Of a DNA stretch of 59,647 bases, positions 51,513 through 59,647 are shown piece by piece. The DNA is from an uncultured Bacteroidota bacterium (lineage in GTDB: Bacteria > Bacteroidota > Bacteroidia > Chitinophagales > Chitinophagaceae). The stretch is from NCBI GenBank assembly GCA_903887005.1, contig CAISOH010000007.1:1-59647 (forward strand), written 5' to 3'. The notes beneath the pieces were generated by a model. The model searched no databases. It was not told the DNA's origin and saw nothing but the letters and a program-made list of their open reading frames with translations. The first letter of the stretch is position 1. Each line of letters opens with the position of its first letter. The translations under genes and the position numbers were made by a program.

Positions 51513-52391
51513 ATGACAGTAGCATTATACAACAGAACATTTGACGAACTGGATGTACCTATCCTGCTCCGCATTTTGAATTTGCTTGAATACCATAATC
51601 TGCAACTGGTTTTCTATAAAGAATTTTATGAAAGGCTGCAACCCTATATCCCTTCTGTTCCTGCACCCCGTTTTTTTACAGGTAAGAGAGATCTTCCTCC
51701 TCATACAGACATGCTTTTCAGCCTTGGCGGAGATGGTACCATGCTGGATGCTGTGTGCTTCGTTGGGAATACCAGCATTCCGCTCATTGGTGTGAACCTG
51801 GGGAGGCTTGGATTTTTAGCCGCTATACCTGAAGAAGAAGTGGAAGACGCCATATTATCGCTCGTTCGCGGGTCTTATACATTAGAGAAAAGGACCTTGC
51901 TGCATCTTGATTCAAGCATTCCCCTGTTCAATGGGTCCCCCTTTGCCCTGAATGAGTTTACCATTCACCGCCAGGATACTTCATCGATGATTAAGATACA
52001 TACCTATCTGAACGGTGAGTTTTTGAATACTTACTGGGCCGATGGCCTTATTGTGGCTACACCTACCGGTTCCACCGGCTATTCACTCAGTTGCGGCGGG
52101 CCGGTGGTCTTCCCGCAAACTTCCAGTTTTGTAATAACGCCGGTTGCTCCGCATAACCTCAATACCAGGCCAATAGTAGTGCCGGACAATAATGTTATTT
52201 CCTTTGAAATAGAAGGGCGCACGGAACAGTTTCTCTGTACGCTCGATGCCCGTACAGAGGTCATTAGAAGCAATGTACAACTTGCGGTAAAAAAAGAGAG
52301 TTTTTTAGTTTCCCTGGTCAGGCCTGATGAACATAATTTTCTCAAAACTATCCGGCAAAAATTGTATTGGGGGATTGACCGGAGGAATTAA
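51513..52391 (+). CDS. nadK: NAD kinase
   Basis: LFSLGGDGTMLDAV, GVNLGRLGFLAAI, ALNEFTIHR, DGLIVATPTGSTGYSLSCGGPVV. Confidence 0.95.
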   Translation: MTVALYNRTFDELDVPILLRILNLLEYHNLQLVFYKEFYERLQPYIPSVPAPRFFTGKRDLPPHTDMLFSLGGDGTMLDAVCFVGNTSIPLIGVNLGRLGFLAAIPEEEVEDAILSLVRGSYTLEKRTLLHLDSSIPLFNGSPFALNEFTIHRQDTSSMIKIHTYLNGEFLNTYWADGLIVATPTGSTGYSLSCGGPVVFPQTSSFVITPVAPHNLNTRPIVVPDNNVISFEIEGRTEQFLCTLDARTEVIRSNVQLAVKKESFLVSLVRPDEHNFLKTIRQKLYWGIDRRN

Positions 52392-52610
52392 ACAATAAAT
52401 AAAATGCAAATTCCATAAAAATAATTTGTCTTGATTTGTTTTTTTAACAAAAAAATCATAATTTTCGTGTCCAATGGAATATTATTTTTTTACTAATTAA
52501 GAGTTAATATTTTTGCTTGTTTTTAAGATAAATACAGTTGCTGATTAAGTAATATTTGAGTCGTTTTTGGGTTGCTAACATTTTCTTTCTTTTTTAATAA
52601 TCAAATTTGT

Positions 52611-55535
52611 ATGAAAAAAATCTATCTTTTATCCTTAATCTCTTTTCTCTGCTGTTTGAGTATTGCATCTTTTGCAGCGTCATCTGTCTCAACAATTTAT
52701 TCTACCGGTGCAGCCCTCTCCTATATTACCGGTAATTCTACTGCCGCTGTACGGACAGATGGGAATATTATGTCAACCACAGGTGCGCAATATGGTTATG
52801 CCGTATTTGATCTTACCGGTATTCCTGCAGGTGCAATAATCGAGGGTTGTACTGTAGGCTACAATGTTGCTGTTTTTGGTGGTGCGGGCGTACCCTCCGC
52901 TTGTAACCTGTATGGTTATGCCGGCGACCTTTCCACGGTTACCGTCCCTGCTACCCTTTATGCAGATATGACAAGCGGATCATTATTATTTTCCGGGTCT
53001 TTTGGACCTGGCGCAGGTAACCAGACATTAGTGCCAGCCCCAATTATTGCTTTTCTTCAGGCAAATATTGGCAGCAAAGTTTCTGTTTGCTGGACTGGCG
53101 GAGGAACACGGACCTACACAATAACAGGCGAAACCGGTACTGCTACAATAGGCGGTGTACATGCCCCTTATCTGCAAATTAATTATTGCGCAAAGCCAAC
53201 CGGGGTTACAGCAACTGCCAACCCAAATCCGGTTTGTACGGGTACCAACCTTACACTTGGCGGTACTGCTACAATACCAGGCCTCGCCTCTTATTTGTGG
53301 ACAGGGCCTGGTGGATATACCGGCGCCGGATTGCCAACTACTACAGTTGCAACTCTGGCTTCGGCAGGTATTTATACACTTACAGCTGTTAATATGTGTA
53401 CTACCACTACTTATAGCGTGACAGCCGCTACAACCACTGTTTCTGTTAATCCGTCTCCGGCGGCTATTACCGGATCAAATGCTGTATGCTTTCCAGGCAC
53501 TACTCCATTGTCAGACGCTACACCGGGTGGTACCTGGAGCCCGGCTGCAAGCACAATAGCAACTGTTGGCTCTACTACCGGAATTGTGTCCGCAGTTGCG
53601 GTAGGAGCCACAACAATTTCATACATTTTACCTCCCGTAGCGCCTGCTGTTACCGGCTGTTTTGCTGTTATACCGATGGCAGTAAATGCTCCGCCAGCCA
53701 GTATTACCGGCCCCGGCACAAAACTTTGCCAGGGCCAGACCATGTCACTAACTGAAACTGTGGGAGGCGGTGTATGGTCCAGCTCTTCCACATTACTGGC
53801 TACTGTGGTGCCACCGGGCACTGTTTCTGCGGTAGCAGGCGGCCCTGTAACAATAAATTATACCATTGCAGGTTGCGCCCCGAAATCATACCCGATGACT
53901 ATAAATGATACACCTTCAGCTATTATTGCTCCCGCAGGTATGTGTACAGGAAATTCCATTACTTTAAGCGATGCTGCCGGCGGCGGTACATGGGGGGAAT
54001 CCGGCGGTTTAGCTGGATTTTTTCCACCTTTTACCAGCGGTGTATTAATTGCCGGAATGACAACCGGTACTGATATAATATCTTATACTTTCCCGGGGAC
54101 ATTATGCTATACCACTGTTTCAATGACAATCAGCGCTGCTCCGGCAACGCCCACTGGTCCAACCCCATTACAGGTTTGCGCAGGCCAGACCATTGCATTG
54201 TCTGATGCTACACCTGCCGGCAGCTGGACTACCGCCAATACTTTGCAGGCGTCAGTTGATGCGTTTGGAGTTGTTACCGGCATCTCTGGCGGCAATCCCA
54301 AAATTTCATATAGTACAGGAGTAGGTTGTTATGCCTCGATTACAGTTAAGATACTTGCTGCGCCATCAGCAATAATTGGCCCGGCATCGTTATGCCAGAA
54401 TGATTCTGTGTTTTTAAGTGACGCTACTTCAGGTGGGGTATGGTCAAGTGCAAATACGACAATGGCAAAGCTTGGCTCAACTTCCGGTTTTGTAAAAGCC
54501 TTAACCTCAGGCCCATACAATGTTACCTATACCAATCCTGCTTCAGGCTGTTACAGTACGCTGAACATAACATTCAATCCTTCCCCTTCTGCGGTTATTT
54601 CCGGAGGGCCAACTACCTTCTGTACGGGGGGATCTGTTACTTTGACTGTGCCGCCGGCAGGCGTCGGAGGCTCTTACCAATGGTACGACGGAGGAGTTCC
54701 GATAGGGCCCCCGATGGGAACGACGCCAACCTATTCTACCAATACCACTCAAACAGTAACTATAAGAGTTATTAATGGCATTGCCTGTACTACTTATTCT
54801 GCACCGGTACTTGTTATTTCAGGAATATCACCCACGCTCAATGCTTCCGGCCCTGTTCATTTCTGCTTAGGCAGCAATGTAGTCTTTACCGCCAATACAG
54901 GCGCCACCGTTGGCAGTATTACTTACCAGTGGCAGAAAAACGGAGGTAACATACCTTCCGCTACTGCAGTTAATTATGTGGCAACTACGGCCGGCATTTA
55001 CAACTGTGTAGTGAGTGTTTCGGGAAGCTCCGGCACCTGTACGGTACCTACCTCCGCCGATACGGTCACAACAAGTACTCCTCCAACTCCGGCCATCGCT
55101 TATTCAGGGCACACGCTCTCTACCGGCAAAACCTATACAAGCTATCAATGGTTTTTAAATACACTTGGAATTACCGGGGCAGTATCTGCTACGTATGTTC
55201 CGGTCCAGACCGGCAGTTACCGGGTATTGGTTTATGATAATACCGGTTGCGGTGGTTATTCAACCGCTATACAGATAAATAGTATCAGCGCAGGCCTTGA
55301 ACAAGTTAATAAACCCGAAGTGAAAATATATCCAAATCCTGCAAGTTCAGTTATTCATATAGAATCAACTGTTAGTGTCCGGGCTGTTATTACCGGAATT
55401 GAAGGAAAAACTTTGTTAGAGGAAGCAAATGCTAAAGACATTAACATAAGCAACCTCGCCAGCGGATTATATATCATCATGCTTTTTGATGGAAACGGAG
55501 AAAGGCTCATGGTTCAAAAACTGATAAAAGAATAA
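52611..55535 (+). CDS. Large multi-Ig-like (Big2/PKD-type) T9SS-sorted secreted protein
   Basis: Signal peptide; repeated ITGPxxxLCQGQTMSLTETVGGGVWSSSS modules; C-terminal VKIYPNPASSVIHIEST. Confidence 0.85.
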   Translation: MKKIYLLSLISFLCCLSIASFAASSVSTIYSTGAALSYITGNSTAAVRTDGNIMSTTGAQYGYAVFDLTGIPAGAIIEGCTVGYNVAVFGGAGVPSACNLYGYAGDLSTVTVPATLYADMTSGSLLFSGSFGPGAGNQTLVPAPIIAFLQANIGSKVSVCWTGGGTRTYTITGETGTATIGGVHAPYLQINYCAKPTGVTATANPNPVCTGTNLTLGGTATIPGLASYLWTGPGGYTGAGLPTTTVATLASAGIYTLTAVNMCTTTTYSVTAATTTVSVNPSPAAITGSNAVCFPGTTPLSDATPGGTWSPAASTIATVGSTTGIVSAVAVGATTISYILPPVAPAVTGCFAVIPMAVNAPPASITGPGTKLCQGQTMSLTETVGGGVWSSSSTLLATVVPPGTVSAVAGGPVTINYTIAGCAPKSYPMTINDTPSAIIAPAGMCTGNSITLSDAAGGGTWGESGGLAGFFPPFTSGVLIAGMTTGTDIISYTFPGTLCYTTVSMTISAAPATPTGPTPLQVCAGQTIALSDATPAGSWTTANTLQASVDAFGVVTGISGGNPKISYSTGVGCYASITVKILAAPSAIIGPASLCQNDSVFLSDATSGGVWSSANTTMAKLGSTSGFVKALTSGPYNVTYTNPASGCYSTLNITFNPSPSAVISGGPTTFCTGGSVTLTVPPAGVGGSYQWYDGGVPIGPPMGTTPTYSTNTTQTVTIRVINGIACTTYSAPVLVISGISPTLNASGPVHFCLGSNVVFTANTGATVGSITYQWQKNGGNIPSATAVNYVATTAGIYNCVVSVSGSSGTCTVPTSADTVTTSTPPTPAIAYSGHTLSTGKTYTSYQWFLNTLGITGAVSATYVPVQTGSYRVLVYDNTGCGGYSTAIQINSISAGLEQVNKPEVKIYPNPASSVIHIESTVSVRAVITGIEGKTLLEEANAKDINISNLASGLYIIMLFDGNGERLMVQKLIKE

Positions 55536-55565
55536 GACCAAACGAAATCTAAGATAAAACGTTTT

Positions 55566-55595
55566 AAAGCATACCCGAAAAGGTATGCTTTTTTT
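55566..55595 (+). terminator. Rho-independent terminator
   Basis: AAAGCATACC-cgaaaa-GGTATGCTTTTTTT. Confidence 0.8.
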
Positions 55596-55689
55596 GTCTG
55601 GCATGGTTATGAGCAATAGGGTGCAAGTCAATGTCATTAACTTATAATCAACAGCTATCAATTTTATTAAAATAGCTAAATTAGGATTC

Positions 55690-56308
55690 TGTCATAGTGA
55701 GCCGCGCCGAACTATGACACGCTGAATTAGGAATGGCGCTAAATAGCATTTTTGATAGCGGTTCATTATTAAGCCCTTCAGGGCAATGTCATTGACATAA
55801 GCAAAATAATCCCGATAGGGATGGCATTATTATAGTAAAATCAATAATTTAGAGTTGCAAAACCCCGGAGTGGGCGACATTATTTCACGTTAAATCAATG
55901 ACATGCCCTGAAGGGGCAAAATATGAATAGCGATGGGCAACGCCCATCGGAACAAAACAAACAATGGCAACCCGCAAAACCTGATTGGGATAACTGATAA
56001 AACAGTTATAAAAGAATATGGCCGGGGATAAATGCTTCTATTTCGCTTTAGTGGAGCCTGTCCTGAGGAATCGAAGGAATAGCACCATTCACCGGCAGGA
56101 TTTCTATTGTCCATAGCGCCACTCGTTGCAAAGACCTGATTTTTTCATCAGGACGAAGTGAAGAAATCCCCTGAGCATTTGCAGCCTGCAAAATCAAAGA
56201 TCTGATACCCTTTGCAGCAGCAATCGCACAATAACATGTCATAACCCCATCGGGGTTACAATCTTTGTAGCCCGCCGAACACCCCACCGCACACATCCCA
56301 TCGGGATG
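55690..56308. repeat. Cluster of REP-like palindromes
   Basis: TGTCATAGT..ACTATGACA (55690-55719), GCCCTTCAGGGC, CCCGATAGGG, GCCCTGAAGGGGC, CGATGGGC-aac-GCCCATCG (55931-55949), TAACCCC-atc-GGGGTTA (56242-56258), CATCCC-atc-GGGATG (56294-56308). Confidence 0.75.
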
Positions 56309-56399
56309 CAACAATTCGTGTTGGATATACATTTTGTAATTTTTTACTTTCCAAAACGTATTGCCAATAAATTGAAAGTACAACATTGATAGTATCCCG

Positions 56400-59311
56400 C
56401 TACTTTCTTATTAGTAGCGGATAGTTATCTACATAGCCATTACTATTTATTCTGAGAAAATATACTCCTGGCTTCAACTGATTTGACAAAACAATTTCTT
56501 TATTTAAATAACCGCCCGCTGCAATTTTGTTTTCACTATAGACACTCGTTCCCATCAAATTGGTTATTGTTATCATTACATGGTTTGAACCATTAAACCT
56601 GCCCTTAATTGTGAAGCTGCCATTGTTAGGATTAGGGTACATGTCAATATTATTCGTATTGCCTGTTAATTGCGGAATGCCGGTTGTGAACGCACCTGTA
56701 GCAGAATCAGGGATAGCACAGGTATTGCTGGTGAATACCGTGACTGAAACAACATCTCCATTTGAAACAGCGCTTGTGACAAAGGGATTAGTAGTAGCAC
56801 CCGGAACTAATACGCCATTTACATACCATTGAAAAGATGGTGTAGTGCCTCCATTTACATAAGTGGCTGTATAGGTTATTGTTTCACCGGGATAATCTAC
56901 ACTACCAGGGCTGGCTGTAACTGCAACCGACGAAGGCGGCGGAAAAACAGGATTAACGGTCATGGTTATACTGTTGCTTAACGCAGTGCCTGAGGCCGCA
57001 CAGGGAGCAGGATTAGGCGCTATTTCGCAACTGATAATGTCTCCGCTGGCAAGGGAAGCTGTAGCATAAAAATTATTGGTAGCGCCTGGTATGGCCGTAC
57101 TGTTGAGCTTCCACTGATACGTGGGCAGATAGCCGTATGTGGCCGTTGCAGTAAAGGTAACATAGTCGCCTGCGCATATGGTATTTCCAGCCGGTGAGGT
57201 GATTGAAATTGTATCGGCAGTAAAAATACTGTCACTGGCACAGACAAAACTGATGCGGCCATTTACATTGTCGGCTATAAGTACATTGCCGTTTTTGTCA
57301 ACTAATACGCCCCTGGGCCCATTAAGCTGAGCAGTAACTGCCGGCCCGCCATCTCCGCTGAACCCCGCAAAGCTGTTTCCTGCAATGGTGCTGATAATGC
57401 CAAAGGTATCTACTTTGCGCACTACATTGGTATCTATATCAGAAAAATACAGGTTGCCGGTGCGGTCAACAGCAATGCCATGCACCCCGCCTATCTGCGC
57501 AGCAATTGCCGGGCCGCCATCTCCTGAATAGCCGAAAACACCTGTGCCAATTACCGTGGAAATAATACCTGCCGTATTTATCTTTCGTATGCGGTAATTA
57601 AAATAATCGGCTACATAAATATTTCCCGCTTTATCTATCCCAAGCTCTCCGGGAAGATTGAGCTTTGCGGCAGTGGCAGGGCCGCCATCGCCGGTGAACC
57701 CGCTGGTGCCAGTGCCTGCAATTGTATGAATAATCCCTGCTGTATCAATTTGTCTTACGACGTGATTGCTGGCATCAGCAAAATAAACGTTACCTGCCTT
57801 ATCAACCACTATACCACTTGGATAATTTAAACGGGCATTTGTAGCAGCTCCGCCATCGCCGACATAACCCGTCCATCCATTTCCTGCTATGGTGTGCAAA
57901 ATACCATCCAAAGTAACCTTGTGGATTTTGTTATCATTATGATCGGAAAAATAAATATTGCCAGCCTTATCAACAGTCATGAACGGGTGGTTGTCCAAAT
58001 TATACAGCTTTGCAGGGTAGCCATCGCTTGTATAATCATAACCGAGATAACTATTACGCCCCGCTACCCGACTGATAATACCTGATGTTGTTATTTTTCG
58101 AATACATTTATTGAAAGTGTCACTTATATAAATGTTACCGCTGCTATCGGATGCTATTGACTCAGGGTACATAGTGGCGTGGCTTAGCGAATCATTGTCG
58201 CCGGTATAAGAAGGAAAGTTATTGCCTGCAACTGTTGTCACAGTGCCGGAGGGATCAATTTTTCGAATCACATAATTATCAGCATCGGTAACATACAAGC
58301 TGTTTAATTTATCTCTTGCTATTCCCCACATTTCGCTAAATAGTGCAGAAGTTGCAACTCCGCCATCACCAGAATATCCAGGTGTTCCAACCAAGTCACC
58401 CGCATAATGAATAATAGAGCCTGACGTGTCTCTTTTGTACATTATATTACTAGATGTAAAAAAAAATTTCCAGCGGAATCCATTGCCATTGCATCAGCAG
58501 TAACTGAATCGTTCATCAAAGTAATAATTCCACTTGTGTCAATTTTTCTAAGTTTTTTATTACCCTGATCAAAGAAAATAATATTCCCAATTTTGTCCAC
58601 AGAAATAACATTTGGATGATCTAACTTTGCTGAAGAAGATGGTCCTCCATCTCCACTATATCCTGCTATCGCTCCGCCTGCAATGGTTGTAATAACTCCT
58701 GCCGAAATTTTACGTATTCTATTATTACCAAAATCTGCAATAAAAATGTTTCCGTGTTTATCAAGCGCTACACATCGCGGCCAAAACCCAGCATTTGTTG
58801 CAGGCCCACCATCTCCTGAATAGGTTGTAGTACCATTACCACCTATTGTATTAATGATTCCCGCAGTGCTTATCATTCGTATCCTGGAGTTTCCTTCATC
58901 AGAAAAATAAATATTGCCCAGCAGATCTAATGCGAGGCTGGTTGGATATTTTATACTTGCAAGTTCGACACGACCTCCGTCGCCGCTGAAACCACATCCT
59001 AACTGTCCAACAATTGTTGACATTAAATCAATGCTAAAGTCGACCTTTTTTATTTTACAATTATCATCACCAATGTAAATATTTCCTAAAGGATCTGTAG
59101 CCAGTGAAATAGGATGAATATAGCCTGCCAGGACAGGGGCAGTATCTCCTGTAAAACTGCTATGCCCTGCTATTGTTGTTATGTTTTGGGCAGGTGAGAA
59201 ATGCGCCTGGAAGATTAGTAAAAACAGGAGTGGGTAGAGACGCCTTTTATTGGTTGGGCATTTGCAAACAGTACCAATATGAAATTGCCTGTTTATTAAA
59301 AATTTTTCCAT
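56400..59311 (-). pseudogene. NHL-repeat, T9SS-sorted secreted protein interrupted at an A9/T9 tract (ORFs 58442-59311 and 56400-58442)
   Basis: QNITTIAGHSSFTGD start; one extra T at 58460-58468 gives DSAGNFFFTSSNIMYKRDTSGSIIHYAG continuous reading; C-terminal IDMYPNPNNGSFTIKG. Confidence 0.75.
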
Positions 59312-59467
59312 GACAGCAGTTTTGTACCTAAAATTACGAATAGTGCCAATATAAAATAACACTTTTCTTAAGAAAGTTTCCCTATACAATATATTCTGTC
59401 ACAATCCCATCTCTTTTTTCCTGTGTTTACTTTAATGTTCTGAAAAAAACGGTTTGGCGTACTCTGT

Positions 59468-59590
59468 TTAGTAGCTAACTCCTCAAATCTTAGCCATAAC
59501 TGGCAAGACTTAAGCTGCTAAGGCATAATTTAATTGGGGAATGATTACGATATTTTTCAGTTTCAAAGCTGTTATTATTGCTTCGTTTCC
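59468..59590. repeat. Right partner of the window-spanning inverted repeat
   Basis: Reverse complement of 1..123 with one mismatch. Confidence 0.95.
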
Positions 59591-59647
59591 CAAAGATGTG
59601 ATGTAATATTTGTAGGTTTTGCCTATTCGTTTTATCAGCCCGATTAC
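59510..59647 (-). mobile_element. 3' end of the same mobile-element-like ORF (VIGLIKRIGKTYKYYITSLGNEAIITALKLKNIVIIPQLNYALAA*)
   Basis: Continuous open frame on minus strand from the window edge. Confidence 0.55.

Noticed and set aside
56048-56386. 112-aa minus-strand ORF
   Set aside because: Runs through REP-like palindromes; no signal, domain or homology pattern
1-59647. tRNA/rRNA genes or prophage
   Set aside because: No cloverleaf, rRNA signature, integrase or structural phage genes noticed on either strand

Overview
A 59.6 kb Bacteroidetes-type segment, probably Chitinophagaceae/Sphingobacteriia-like judging by codon usage, TAnnTTTG promoters and many T9SS C-terminal sorting domains. 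It looks like a complete assembly contig, because both ends lie in inverted copies of the same mobile-element ORF. Readable content: ComF-type phosphoribosyltransferase, FadL-like porin, SGNH hydrolase lipoprotein, GT4 glycosyltransferase/flippase pair, tandem YihY/BrkB paralogs, and a giant tandem-DUF3494 (ice-binding-like) plus Ig-like repeat protein. Next comes a compact electron-transfer cluster (EBDH-like haem lipoprotein, CX4CH lipoprotein, beta-barrel, cytochrome c, mini Tat protein, 4Fe-4S subunit, NrfD) with no visible molybdopterin subunit. Then an L,D-transpeptidase, FIST + PAS/hybrid histidine kinase (interrupted by an in-frame TAG), SbcCD, a UvrD-helicase/RecB-nuclease fusion, a complete pst-phoU operon with a candidate four-repeat Pho box, FolB, BamA/TamA-like protein, NAD kinase, and three NHL-propeller secreted proteins. 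Two NHL genes are frameshifted exactly at homopolymers (G8 and A9). Repeats include a MITE-like element with two solo remnants, several REP-like palindromes (one built into a coding signal peptide, one a perfect 45-nt hairpin) and heptamer/octamer micro-arrays. Best candidates for new biology: the catalytic-subunit-less trans-envelope electron-transfer cluster, the homopolymer-interrupted NHL/T9SS surface proteins, and the Pho box. All assignments come from reading the translations by eye; no database search was run.
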